Positions 29,331-38,688 of a stretch of 64,000 bases of DNA are shown here, one piece after another. Source of the stretch: Aurantiochytrium sp. KH105 (taxonomy: Eukaryota > Sar > Bigyra > Thraustochytrida > Thraustochytriidae). Both the position numbers and the translations under genes were made by a program. How positions within the stretch are numbered: the first letter of the stretch is position 1; each line of letters begins with the position of its first letter. The stretch lies in contig BGKB01000003.1 of assembly GCA_003116975.1 (NCBI GenBank), forward strand, positions 558,001 through 622,000. The letters run 5' to 3'. The notes beneath the pieces are model-generated. The model worked only from the letters and a program-made list of their open reading frames with translations. It made no database searches and had not been told where the DNA came from.

Positions 29331-30854
29331 ATGCTCACGCGCTCTGTGATGAACTTGCGGGCACAGGCGGCCAGGTCAGCTCATCAGCGCCGTCTCACAC
29401 GCGTCAAGTCAACTGCAGCAGCTGCCAGCGCAAGCAGCGCTGACGACAAGATCCGTGAACTGAGCGAGGTCAAGGGTCCTGGCTGGTGGTGGCTACCGCG
29501 TCTGGTAAACCGCGATCTTTTGAGCAATTTCGGAAAACTTTACAATGACTATGCCGATGAAGGTGTCGTTCGCGTTCGAACCCCAAAAGGTGAAATCGCA
29601 TTGGTCATTTTCGATCAGGACGATATCAAGCACGTGTATCAGAACGAGGGCAGGGACGTGAAGGGGTCTTCCGATACTGTGTGGCCACTCCAAAAATACT
29701 TTCGTGACCGGGATGGCGACAGTCCAAACAACCACGCACTCAACATACACCTCTCTGGTGACACGTGGCGGCACACACGCAACATACTTTCCCCAGGGAT
29801 CAACACAGACGCTGTGGCGGCATACGAACCTTTGGTGCACGAAGCGGCGACCGCTGCGGTCTCGCATATTGAGCACTACGCGCCGGACGAGCTAGCGAAG
29901 TGGGCCCAGTTTGCAGCTTTTGACATGTTTACGTCTTTGGCTATCGGTGAGAATCCCGAGACATCCGACCCTGCGTGTACCTCACCAATGACAGAGATTG
30001 TGAGTCTCGACGAGAAAACGCTTGGTACAGCAGCGCTTTTGTCGTTCACGCCGTGGTTTATGCACCCGCGAAATGGCTACGAGACCATGAAAGAGGGCCT
30101 TGATCGCGCCATGGACGTTACCTGTCCAGTCATCGACCGCATCTTTGACCAAAGCACTGTCCCGAGCTCGTGGTTTAAAGATCTCAGGAACGACCAGGGT
30201 CTGACGCGAGAAGATCTCAAGCCACTCATGGGTAACCTCTTGCTTTTTGGAGTCGGCACTACGATGAGCCTTATTCAGTGGATCATGGTTGCTCTTGCTT
30301 TTCATCGAGAGGAACAGAACAAGATTCGCGCTGAGATTCTGGAGAAAATGGGCGAAAAACCGTTCACAAAGTCCGTCAAGATGCCGTACATGGAGGCCTT
30401 CTTCCGTGAGGCCAATCGCATGTACCCAGTTTCCCCGGGCACGAGCCTTCGCACACTGGATCACGACATTGTCCTCCCCAGCTCACGTGTTCGGGTTCCC
30501 GCGGGAACCGCGATGCAGCTCTTTCCAATTTTCCAGGCCCGCGACTCAAGGTTCAATTCCGACGCGGGCGAGTTCAAGCCCGAGCGATATTTGCGCGAAA
30601 ATGTTCGCGCGCGTAAGGGTTGCCCCATGACGTCCAAGCTCGATCCCCCGATCGGAAAGGATCCGTTCGGGGGCGGGGCTCGCGTGTGCTTGGGAAAGCG
30701 AGCTGCGGAATTGGAGGTGCGAACGCTTGTGTGCGAGATTTTGCGCAAGTACGAGCTTGTCCTCGATCCCGTCGAACAGGCTCCACCCAAGACCAAAATG
30801 TCGACGATCGTCGTTCCGGACCCATTCCCGCGCATCAAGGTGGTTCGTCTGTAG
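29331..30854 (+). CDS. Cytochrome P450, copy A (mitochondrial-type presequence)
   Basis: The protein has 507 residues from the ATG at 29331. The N-terminus is an amphipathic Arg/Ala/Ser-rich presequence (MLTRSVMNLRAQAARSAHQR) instead of a hydrophobic anchor, as in mitochondrial P450s. The conserved GPGWWWLPRL block follows. The I-helix reads LLLFGVGTTMSLIQW (G307-T311): the acidic residue expected before Thr is Gly. The K-helix ExxR is E360-R363 (REANRMYP). The PERF region reads FKPERYLRENVRARKGCPM, and the heme loop FGGGARVCLG has ligand C453. By family it is a heme-thiolate enzyme acting on a lipophilic substrate, probably fed by a mitochondrial ferredoxin; both points are inference. It lies between a P450 pseudogene and a carrier gene, with two more copies downstream. 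Confidence 0.92.
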   Translation: MLTRSVMNLRAQAARSAHQRRLTRVKSTAAAASASSADDKIRELSEVKGPGWWWLPRLVNRDLLSNFGKLYNDYADEGVVRVRTPKGEIALVIFDQDDIKHVYQNEGRDVKGSSDTVWPLQKYFRDRDGDSPNNHALNIHLSGDTWRHTRNILSPGINTDAVAAYEPLVHEAATAAVSHIEHYAPDELAKWAQFAAFDMFTSLAIGENPETSDPACTSPMTEIVSLDEKTLGTAALLSFTPWFMHPRNGYETMKEGLDRAMDVTCPVIDRIFDQSTVPSSWFKDLRNDQGLTREDLKPLMGNLLLFGVGTTMSLIQWIMVALAFHREEQNKIRAEILEKMGEKPFTKSVKMPYMEAFFREANRMYPVSPGTSLRTLDHDIVLPSSRVRVPAGTAMQLFPIFQARDSRFNSDAGEFKPERYLRENVRARKGCPMTSKLDPPIGKDPFGGGARVCLGKRAAELEVRTLVCEILRKYELVLDPVEQAPPKTKMSTIVVPDPFPRIKVVRL

Positions 30855-31491
30855 CCAGGAGGCCAAGAAGTAGCCACAGCACAACACTACGATTTATCAA
30901 CGTTTACTTTTCTTTCTCTTTCTACGCTCTCATTTGACGCTTTCATCGCGCTCCGGTCCTTTTGGCCTTCGCTTCGCATTGCTGACTACGAACTTGCGCG
31001 CTTGCAGTCCCTCCGCAAGTGCTCCCCTCGTGCTTGCCCCCGTCCGAACCTGCTTCCCTGGACTCGGCGGGAGCCACCCTATTCTCTACGACATCTCTTC
31101 GCTCGCCTCCCTCCGGGAAGGAGCGGCCAGGTCTCACAGGCAGTTAGTTTCTTTCGCGGGCGCTCTGCACTGCGGCCAGCTGCAGCCTCAGCCGGCCTCG
31201 GCGTCGGGCGTCGAGGGGCCGAGGGGCCGAGGCAAGGCAAGGCAAGAAGAGACACGAGTCTCTCTGTCAGACTCGGAGAGAGACGCGAGGAAAAGCGACG
31301 CTCGCGGTGGCGGCAGACAAAGAAACCCGAAGAGAGAAGAACCGCGCCTCTTCGCCGGGTCCACCCTAACGCCGGTCCGGTACCCGGGACGACAGGCGGC
31401 GAGTCCGGTCCTGGCGGCCACTCCACGCCGCGCGGCGGGAGCCCTGCGCGCAGGCAGCAGCAGCAGCAGCAGACGGCAGCAAAGACAGGCC

Positions 31492-31525
<34 letters not shown>

Positions 31526-31964
31526 GCAGAGACAGACCGCGAGGACGAACAGCAGCGACGGAGACGCGACGGTGAGGGACTGGAGGGAGTTTTCGCTGCT
31601 CTGATTTGTGGCGCACTTTTTGCTCACGGCCAGCAAGCAAGAGCGCCTGCGCGCGGCGCTACATTGGAGGCGCGCGAGCTCGGGTCGTGGGAAGACTTGC
31701 GGTCAGGGCCGGGCTGCCTGCCTGCCTGTGCGCCGCGGACGCCTCGCTCCGCTTGCCAAGGTCTCCGCCGCCGGAGACAAGCAGAGCCCGTTTGTCGCCG
31801 CGGCGGCCGGCCGACCAAGAGCGGCCTCGACGTCCGGGGCCGCACGCGGTGTTGGAGGGAGCAGCGCGAAAGGCCGGGATAGAGCAGGGAGGGAGGGCGG
31901 CCAGGCAGGCAGCCAGCTGGCTGCAGGTCAGACACGAGTATAGCTGGAGAAGAAAACGGGGAAG
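30855..31964. other. Spacer and long leader of the PIN-like carrier
   Basis: About 1.1 kb, GC-rich. It holds two CAG tracts (about 31454-31471 and 31494-31525) and one CGCAAGTG box near 31012. Open frames here encode only low-complexity Ala/Arg/Gln sequence and are not called. Confidence 0.55.
31454..31525. repeat. Two CAG trinucleotide tracts
   Basis: Runs of roughly six and ten CAG units separated by about 20 bases, in the non-coding leader region of the carrier gene. Confidence 0.92.
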
Positions 31965-33416
31965 ATGACGACCGTGGGGAAACTCATCCTCACCTCGGTG
32001 CAGGCCGTGTTGCCGGTGTTCCTGCTCATGGGCGTCGGCGGCTGGTTCGTGCGTCGGGAAATGCTGGACCAGAAGTCTGCGCAGACGCTCTCCTTTCTCG
32101 TGACGAGGCTCTTCGCGCCTGCACTTTATATCGTGCGTCTGGGCGGAGGTCTCTCACAAGAACTCTTTGCAGAGGTTTGGATCATGACGGTTATGGGCGC
32201 CGTCATCATCGCCATCAGCGCGGTCATGGGCATTATGCTGACGTGGGTGGCCAGGCCGACGCCCTATTTTCGCAAGTACTTTGTGCTTGCCGCCACGTTC
32301 ACAAACTACAGCGCGCTCCCGCTCGCGTTTCTCCAGGCCTTTTGTGCAAGTGGAACCATTCGCAAGCCCGAGCGACTTCAGGTCGAGGGAGAGTCCGTGT
32401 ACATGGACGCTGAGACATGCCAGGAGCTTGGCGAAGTGTATCTCTTCTTATACACAATCATTCCCAGCATTCTTACCTTTGCCTGCGCAAACATTGCCTC
32501 GGCAAGCGATAAAGAGAGGGAGCGCAAGATTGCTGCTGCTGCTGCGGCCGCTACCGCCGCCGCTGCTGCTGCTGCTGCACCCGGTTCCGATCTGGATGTC
32601 CGCTTGAGCAGGGAGAACAAGGACGGTACGCATCACCCAACGGGTAAAACTCCCAACAATAATGCCTCCGTGCCAGTCGAACAGGCCGCTTCAGGGACCT
32701 CGTATACTTCGCATGAGATGGAAGATGGCGTGGTGGAGCTTGCCTTGCCGCCAACTCCAGAAGTGTATGACGAAAGCGCGCCACGCTCGACGTCGCATCA
32801 AAGTGCAGAAGCACGCTCCTCCTCAGACACATCACAGGCCCCAAGCAACAAAAGTTTGTCGATTCCTCTGCTTTTGCTGCAAACGTTGAAGTTACCGGCC
32901 GTTAGCGCGCAATTGCTTGGTATTTTCATTGCAATGATTCCACCGCTGCAAAGCTTTCTCATGGGTGACGACACCGCAGCTTCTCCCTTTGTTGGCATGT
33001 TGCGTCTTCTTGCGCCAGGAACTGTCCCTGCTGTCGTATTGGCGCTTGCAAATATGATGGGTCTCAAACTCGTCGAGACGCGCTACAGCGACTTGTTAGG
33101 TGGAGATGAGGACGTCATGGGTATTTCGAAGCGCACAATGTTCTGGCTCGTCGCTGGCCGCATGATTATCATGCCAATTGTTGGTTTTGCGCTTCTGTAC
33201 GCTGCAATTGATCTTTTCCCGAAGGACCAGATCTTATTGCTCATTTTGTTTACCGAGCTTGCCATGCCAACAGCAAGTCTCGTTCCGCTGACATCGCCCA
33301 TCGTGCCGGCAAAGGTTGTCAGTCTCTCGCTCATTAATCAGTTCGTGATTGGTCTCTTCACCCTCACCATCTTTACCTTTCTCGCGCTCACGATCACAAC
33401 TGACGTAGTAAGTTAG
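31965..33416 (+). CDS. PIN/PILS-type membrane carrier (auxin efflux carrier family, Mem_trans fold)
   Basis: The protein has 483 residues. Residues 8-165 hold about five hydrophobic helices (SVQAVLPVFLLMGVGGWFV, VWIMTVMGAVIIAISAVMG and others) with the family-like LTWVARPTPYFRKYFVLAATFTNYSALPLAF. Residues 185-300 form a hydrophilic loop with an Ala-run. Five more helices follow, containing QLLGIFIAMIPPLQSF, RLLAPGTVPAVVLALANMM, GRMIIMPIVGFALLYA and FTELAMPTASLVPL. The split 5+5 layout with a long central loop is that of PIN and PILS carriers, which move organic acids such as auxin; the substrate here is unknown. It sits inside the P450 array in the same orientation, which suggests (inference) export of a P450 product. 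The start has only a short leader frame upstream. Confidence 0.88.
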   Translation: MTTVGKLILTSVQAVLPVFLLMGVGGWFVRREMLDQKSAQTLSFLVTRLFAPALYIVRLGGGLSQELFAEVWIMTVMGAVIIAISAVMGIMLTWVARPTPYFRKYFVLAATFTNYSALPLAFLQAFCASGTIRKPERLQVEGESVYMDAETCQELGEVYLFLYTIIPSILTFACANIASASDKERERKIAAAAAAATAAAAAAAAPGSDLDVRLSRENKDGTHHPTGKTPNNNASVPVEQAASGTSYTSHEMEDGVVELALPPTPEVYDESAPRSTSHQSAEARSSSDTSQAPSNKSLSIPLLLLQTLKLPAVSAQLLGIFIAMIPPLQSFLMGDDTAASPFVGMLRLLAPGTVPAVVLALANMMGLKLVETRYSDLLGGDEDVMGISKRTMFWLVAGRMIIMPIVGFALLYAAIDLFPKDQILLLILFTELAMPTASLVPLTSPIVPAKVVSLSLINQFVIGLFTLTIFTFLALTITTDVVS

Positions 33417-34268
33417 TTTTGCTTCGTTCATGTGATTGACAGCGAGGTAGAAGGTCACCACGCTGTAGACTCTTCTTGAGTCCTATGCTTGTAATAGATG
33501 TTTGTTGCTCTGCTTTGCTTGCGATACGGTCCGGTCAAAGTGCGAGGCATCTCTTCTCATTTTGATCTTTGTGTGCAAGTTGCGCAAAAAGAACAACCAA
33601 GGCCGCATCAGTCGCAGCAGCCGCGACCCAGAATAAAGATCGCGCAAAATCCCGCTTCAGACCCATCTATGATTGGCTGACCTCGGCCTTTCCCCGGCCG
33701 ACAAATCGTCTTGCTTCGGATGCAGAGCCACTACGAGAGATGCTTGCGTGCATGCCCGCTCCGTGGCCCAAAGTCGGCTTTCTCAGAAGCTGTGCTTTCT
33801 CCGGCATTGACTGCCTGCCGCCTGCCACAAGCACAAAAGAGAGTCTTCTCGAGGGCGGACAGAGGTGCGAGCTTTTCATGGATGATGGCGTCCATTTCTT
33901 CACTGCCTCATCTCGGCAGGCAGGGACGCGTTTTGCAAGCGATGAATTCGAGCCGCAGCAGCTCCTGCTGAAGCTGCAGCTTTTCAATGGCCGCGCCCGC
34001 CACCCACCCCTTGCGTCCCCCTGTCCCCATACGATCGAGCAAGCAAGCTGCAGCCACACCAGCGGCTGCAGCAGCTGGCCCACACGTGCGTGCTCCTCCC
34101 TCGCTGCAGCTGCGGTCTCCACACCCACTGACTGCGGAAAGCGTGCAAGCAAGCAAGCAAGCAAGCAAGCAGTAGCAAGGCGTAGAAGCAGAGCAGTAAA
34201 CTCACAAAGTCAAACTTGCCGCCTGAACTAGCTGCTCATGCAAGTGCAAGTCCAGCGGCCGTCGAGAA
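33417..34268. other. Spacer between the carrier and P450 copy B
   Basis: No supported gene. A 220-codon plus frame (33569-34231) has no recognised domain and ends in repeats. A GCAA/CAAG tract lies at 34141-34170, upstream of the P450. Confidence 0.6.
34141..34170. repeat. CAAG tetranucleotide tract upstream of P450 copy B
   Basis: About seven units of CAAG in the sense direction, 100-300 bases upstream of the possible start codons. Confidence 0.9.
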
Positions 34269-35981
34269 ATGCGCAATCCCGGCGCGCCGATAGAGGCCGG
34301 CTCGGGCGCGGCGACTCGAGGGCGGCGCTGCGTCGCAGAAGCGCAACGCCTCGGCCGTGGCTGCGACTGCGACTGCGACTGCGACTGCAACTGGGGAGGG
34401 GGAGGACGACGAGGAGGAGGAGGACACGCTCGTGGTGCGGAGAGGCGCCGGGACCATGCTGCGCGGCGTGAAACGCGCAAGCCGCGGCAGGTTTGGCGGG
34501 TCGGGGCGAGGACCAAGGCGACCGCGCCCGCCGCCGCGATTGGCGCCAACGTAGGCGCGCAGGACGAGGAGGGGGCCAGGATCATGGAGGTGAGCGAGGT
34601 CAAGGGCCCGGGATGGCGGTGGCTGTTTCGCATGACGCAAGACCCCTTCGTGGCGTACTCAAACCTGTACAATGAGCACCGCGACGCTGGCGTTGCGCGG
34701 ATCAAGGACATCCAGTTCGACGACAATCTTGTCATCTTCAATCAGGATGACGTCAAACACGTGATGCAGAATGAAGGCAAGAACGTGGCGGGATCCACAG
34801 AAATGGTCTGGGCGCTGCGAGATTATTTCAAGGAGGTAGGCGGCGACGTGGCTGGCAATCACCCCCTGAATCTAACCCTCAAGGGAGAGCGCTGGCGCGA
34901 GACGCGTCGGCTGCTATCTCCTGGGATTTACACGGAGGCTGTCGCCTCCTACGAGCCTTTGGTTCAAAGCGCCGCTCGCCAGGCCTTGAGTCACATCGAA
35001 ACTTACGCACCTAATGACCTCGAGAAGTGGGCTCAGTACACAGCCTTTGACATGTTTGCTGCCTTGGCGCTTGGTGAGAACATTGACACCGCCAACCCGG
35101 CTTGCACCTCTGACATGAAGGAGCTCGTCGATCTCGACGAGACCTCTTTGCAGCTCGCAATTCGTGTCAGCATCCTCCCGTGGTTCCTGCGCCCGCGTAA
35201 TGGATACGGGCGAATGAAGGAAAGTTTCGACCGCATCCTGGAGATTACTCAGGCCGAGGTTGACCGCATCTTTGACCAAGAGGATGTCCCAAAGTCGTGG
35301 TTCAAGGACCTGCGCGACGAGCAGGGTCTTACTCGTACCCAGCTTGTGCACCTCATGGGTGGCCTTCTCTCTGCGGGCGTGGGCACGACAATGGGACTCA
35401 TCCAGTGGGGCCTTGTGGCCCTTGCTTTCCACCCGGATGAACAAGCCAAGGTGCGCGCCGAAATCATGGACAAGCTCGGGGACAAACCTTTTACCCAGTC
35501 GATTGCGATGCCCTACCTCGAAGCTTTTATCCGAGAGAGCGAGCGCGTCTACACAGCTACCACGACCACCAACCTCCGCAAGCTGGATCATGACATTGTA
35601 CTGCCCAATTCTCGCGTCAGAGTTCCGGCTGGTACTAGAATGCAACTGGCGCCAACCTTCGCTACGCGTGACACAGCGTTCAACCCCGATGCGGACGAGT
35701 TCAAGCCGGAGCGTTATCTTCGGGAGAACATTCGCGCTCGCAAGGGCTGCCCCATGTCCTCCAAAATGGATCCCGTGATTGGCAAGGATCCTTTTGGTGG
35801 TGGCGCTCGCGTCTGTCTCGGCAAGCGCGCCGCCAAGCTCGAACTTCGCACGATTCTCTGCGAAGTTATTCGCAACTATGAGCTCGTGCTCGACCCTGTC
35901 GACCAGGAAAAGCCCAAGACCAAGCTGGCCACCATTCTTCTTCCAAACCCGATGCCCAAGATCAAGCTTGTTCGTCTTTAA
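34269..35981 (+). CDS. Cytochrome P450, copy B (start uncertain)
   Basis: The P450 body is open from before 34560 to 35981. The conserved block VSEVKGPGWRWL starts near 34590. The I-helix reads SAGVGTTMGLIQW (about 35370-35410), again with Gly in place of the acidic residue. The K-helix is IRESERVY, and the PERF region FKPERYLRENIRARKGCPM is followed by heme loop FGGGARVCLG (Cys near 35814). The N-terminus is unsettled. The in-frame ATG at 34269 gives a Cys-Asp repeat stretch unlike a protein. The in-frame ATG at 34584 gives 465 residues without presequence. An out-of-frame ATG at 34456 reads MLRGVKRASRG, like a presequence, and would join in frame through a possible 89-base GT...AG intron (34491-34579). 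The enzyme class is secure, the first exon is not. It is the likely paralogue of copies A and C. Confidence 0.85.
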   Translation: MRNPGAPIEAGSGAATRGRRCVAEAQRLGRGCDCDCDCDCNWGGGGRRGGGGHARGAERRRDHAARRETRKPRQVWRVGARTKATAPAAAIGANVGAQDEEGARIMEVSEVKGPGWRWLFRMTQDPFVAYSNLYNEHRDAGVARIKDIQFDDNLVIFNQDDVKHVMQNEGKNVAGSTEMVWALRDYFKEVGGDVAGNHPLNLTLKGERWRETRRLLSPGIYTEAVASYEPLVQSAARQALSHIETYAPNDLEKWAQYTAFDMFAALALGENIDTANPACTSDMKELVDLDETSLQLAIRVSILPWFLRPRNGYGRMKESFDRILEITQAEVDRIFDQEDVPKSWFKDLRDEQGLTRTQLVHLMGGLLSAGVGTTMGLIQWGLVALAFHPDEQAKVRAEIMDKLGDKPFTQSIAMPYLEAFIRESERVYTATTTTNLRKLDHDIVLPNSRVRVPAGTRMQLAPTFATRDTAFNPDADEFKPERYLRENIRARKGCPMSSKMDPVIGKDPFGGGARVCLGKRAAKLELRTILCEVIRNYELVLDPVDQEKPKTKLATILLPNPMPKIKLVRL

Positions 35982-36724
35982 AGTCAAGTGCTTTGGAGGA
36001 AATCAGCATCAATGAAGCTTCTTCACCCTGGAAGTCAAGTGCAACAATATAGCGCATGGATCGCGTGGCAAGCTCGTGTTCTCGTGCACGCGCAAAGAGC
36101 TCACAAATTGGGGAAGGCCTTCAGCAAATTGAATAATTTACAACATTAAACAGTTCCGTTCATGTCGACTTTCTCTTGAGAACTACCTTTTGCAGAGCGA
36201 ATAAGCCCCTTCTCTATTACTTGCTGTCGCGAGAAACTTTCCTTCCGCTGGCTACTTCTGGCTGCTGTCATCTCTGGCTGCTTGCTACCTGCCAAGAAGA
36301 TCTAGCAGAGGAAAATAAATGGAATGGACTTGACAACGGTTGTACATTGTGCAATGGAACTGATTTTGTTATCGATTGCAATGTCGGAATCCTTTGCCCG
36401 TAGATAGAAAGCAGGATTCACATATCCAAGGCAACATCAATCTTCGCGGGATCTCTTCCTATTTTATTTTATTTTATTTTATTTTATTTTATTTTATTTT
36501 AGGCCTACTTTATTTTATCCCCGCGCACGCGCGCGCAGCCGAGTACCCCCTCCCCCTCCCCCATCAAATGAAGAACGCGACAGTTCGCCAACTTGGCCGG
36601 ACGGGTAGACGAGCAAAGCAGCAAGCGCAGGCAAAGGTCGCTGAGCGAAGAAGCACACGGCAGGCAGCTCAACCAGAAGACGCGCTTTCTTTCGGCTTGC
36701 CGGCGGGAAGTGGGGTCGTGCTCG
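35982..36724. other. Spacer between P450 copies B and C
   Basis: AT-richer 3' flank with an ATTTT pentamer tract, then a leader with a CCCTCCCCCTCCCCC run (36545-36560). No gene is called. Confidence 0.6.
36461..36501. repeat. ATTTT pentanucleotide tract
   Basis: Eight exact ATTTT units followed by AGGCC. Confidence 0.95.
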
Positions 36725-38299
36725 ATGAAGACATCTCTGACGATGTTGATGGCGCCATTCGCGCGTCGCACACTCGCGAGCTGCTCGCCCGCGAGCGCGG
36801 CACGGTCACTCGGCGCAGTACGTCCGTTCGGCACGGCTCGCCATCTGTCCACAAGTGCAGAGGCTGTGGCAAGCAAGAATGAGCATCCCAAAAAGGACGT
36901 CATTGAACTAAGCGATGTCGAAGGCCCCGGATGGTGGTGGCTTCTGCGTCTGCTGGGAGACCCCAATGCGAACCTTCTCGAGCTGTACGAAAAGCACCGT
37001 GAGCAAGGCGTCGCACGCACGATTGACACTCTTGGCCGTGACACACTCGTCGTGTTTGATCAAGATGATTGCACCTTTATCATGCAGCATGAAAATCCGA
37101 ACCTTGGGGGCTCGACCTCGATGATCGTGCCGCTCATGGATTATTTGACCAAGCTTGGCGGCGACAACGCGGATAATCATGCGAGAAACATGTTCTGGAA
37201 GGGCGAGATGTGGCGAAACTCGCGATCACTGCTGTCCCTGGGCATCAACTCGGACGCGGTGGTTTCCTATGAGCCGCTCATTCAAGAAGGAGCCCGCCTC
37301 GCCGTTTCCCACGTCGAAGCATACGAGAACGATATCCCTCGCTGGGCTCAGTGCGCGGCTTTTGACATGTTCACGTCTCTATTGCTTGGTCAGAGTGCCA
37401 ACTCGGCCGATCCCGCCTGCAATTCCCCCTTGAAGAAGATCATCCAGCTCGACCAGACAAGCTTGGACCTGGCAATTCGCCTCAGCTTCTTGCCTAAGAT
37501 TACTCATCCCTGGAATGGCTACAAACGGATGGAGGAGAGTCTGGACGAGATCATGGAGATTGCAGCAGTTGAAGTCAAAGCCATGCTCAAAAGGAAGGAA
37601 CACACCCACTCGTGGTTCAAGGATTTGCACGAGAAGCAGGGTCTGACTGAAGAGCAGCTAATTCATCTCATTGGCGCCCTTTTGCCTGCCGGACTCGGCA
37701 CAACCATGGGCTTCATCCAGTGGAACCTTGTTGCGCTCATCTACCATCCCGAGGCTCAGACGAAGCTTCGTGCCGAGATTCTCGATGTTCTTGGTGATAA
37801 GCCTTTCACAAAGTCTGCAAAGATGCCGTACATGGAGGCATTTTTCAAAGAATCCCACCGGATGTACCCCACAGCCCCCGTGGCAGGTCTGCGAATTCTC
37901 GATCATGACATTGTGCTCCCCAACAGCCGGGTTCTGGTGCGTGCTGGTCAACCCCTGAATCTGGCGCCACTACAAGCGCGTCGCGACAAGCGACTAATTC
38001 CCGACGCTGATGAGTTCAAGCCGGAGCGCTACCTACGCGAGAACATTCGCGCGCGCAAGGGCTGCCCGATGACTTCCAAGCTCGACGGAGCCATCGGAAA
38101 AGACCCTTTTGGCCGTGGAGGACATGTTTGCCTGGGGAGGCGCGCAGCAGAGATGGAGGTTCGCACTCTCTTCTGCGAGCTTCTGCGGCGTTATGAACTT
38201 GTGCTTGATCCTCCTGGCCAGTCTCTGCCCAAATTTAAGATCGCTACCATTGGTGTACCCGATCCTTTTCCGCGCATCAAGCTAGTGCGACGCACGTAG
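36725..38299 (+). CDS. Cytochrome P450, copy C (mitochondrial-type presequence, altered heme loop)
   Basis: The protein has 524 residues from the ATG at 36725, opening with a clear presequence (MKTSLTMLMAPFARRTLASC) that continues Ser/Arg/Ala-rich to about residue 50. The conserved block LSDVEGPGWWWLL follows. The I-helix reads LLPAGLGTTMGFIQW (G323-T327), lacking the acidic residue as in copies A and B. The K-helix is KESHRMYP. The heme loop reads FGRGGHVCLG, with ligand C469; H467 sits where almost all P450s have Arg. The FKPERYLRENIRARKGCPM block is identical to copy B. The longer in-frame extension upstream of 36725 is charged and not presequence-like. The enzyme class is secure; the His substitution may alter heme-propionate contacts or mark altered chemistry (inference). 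Confidence 0.92.
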   Translation: MKTSLTMLMAPFARRTLASCSPASAARSLGAVRPFGTARHLSTSAEAVASKNEHPKKDVIELSDVEGPGWWWLLRLLGDPNANLLELYEKHREQGVARTIDTLGRDTLVVFDQDDCTFIMQHENPNLGGSTSMIVPLMDYLTKLGGDNADNHARNMFWKGEMWRNSRSLLSLGINSDAVVSYEPLIQEGARLAVSHVEAYENDIPRWAQCAAFDMFTSLLLGQSANSADPACNSPLKKIIQLDQTSLDLAIRLSFLPKITHPWNGYKRMEESLDEIMEIAAVEVKAMLKRKEHTHSWFKDLHEKQGLTEEQLIHLIGALLPAGLGTTMGFIQWNLVALIYHPEAQTKLRAEILDVLGDKPFTKSAKMPYMEAFFKESHRMYPTAPVAGLRILDHDIVLPNSRVLVRAGQPLNLAPLQARRDKRLIPDADEFKPERYLRENIRARKGCPMTSKLDGAIGKDPFGRGGHVCLGRRAAEMEVRTLFCELLRRYELVLDPPGQSLPKFKIATIGVPDPFPRIKLVRRT

Positions 38300-38315
38300 G
38301 CACACAAGTATGCCA

Positions 38316-38321
38316 AATAAA
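38316..38321 (+). promoter_or_regulatory. Candidate polyadenylation signal AATAAA after P450 copy C
   Basis: AATAAA, leading into an A run, starts 17 bases after the stop codon. Confidence 0.5.
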
Positions 38322-38688
38322 AAAAAAAGGAATACTCATGTCTCATCTAAATATTACGGACTTTGGTCCTCTAGGTCCCAACACAGCACTCACACACGGA
38401 GTCCGCCTGCCCTGGTCACCTGTGAGCGATTCCCTAACTTCATTTTTGGGATTTACCGAATTGGGGTTGTGCAAAAGTTGCCGTTGAGAACTCTGTTGCC
38501 CGGCTCGAGTCAAGCCCAGCCCTGGGGCCCAGATTTTGACTCCCGAGGTCAGGGTCCATCGCAAACGTGGGCTGGTGTTGCCCTCGGCTCTGGGCTTGCG
38601 ATGCAGGCGGGCGGACCGCGTGACTCGGCCGCCTTGACTTGACGTTCTGTTCGAACGGACGAGGCGGCGTGCGTCGAAAGGCGTCGAG
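38322..38688. other. Spacer between P450 copy C and the 1111-residue orphan gene
   Basis: Short spacer with no repeat of note. The small minus-strand frames overlapping it are not supported. Confidence 0.6.

Noticed and set aside
33569-34231. 220-codon plus-strand frame before P450 copy B
   Set aside because: Ends in tetranucleotide repeat-encoded residues; no domain or conserved block.
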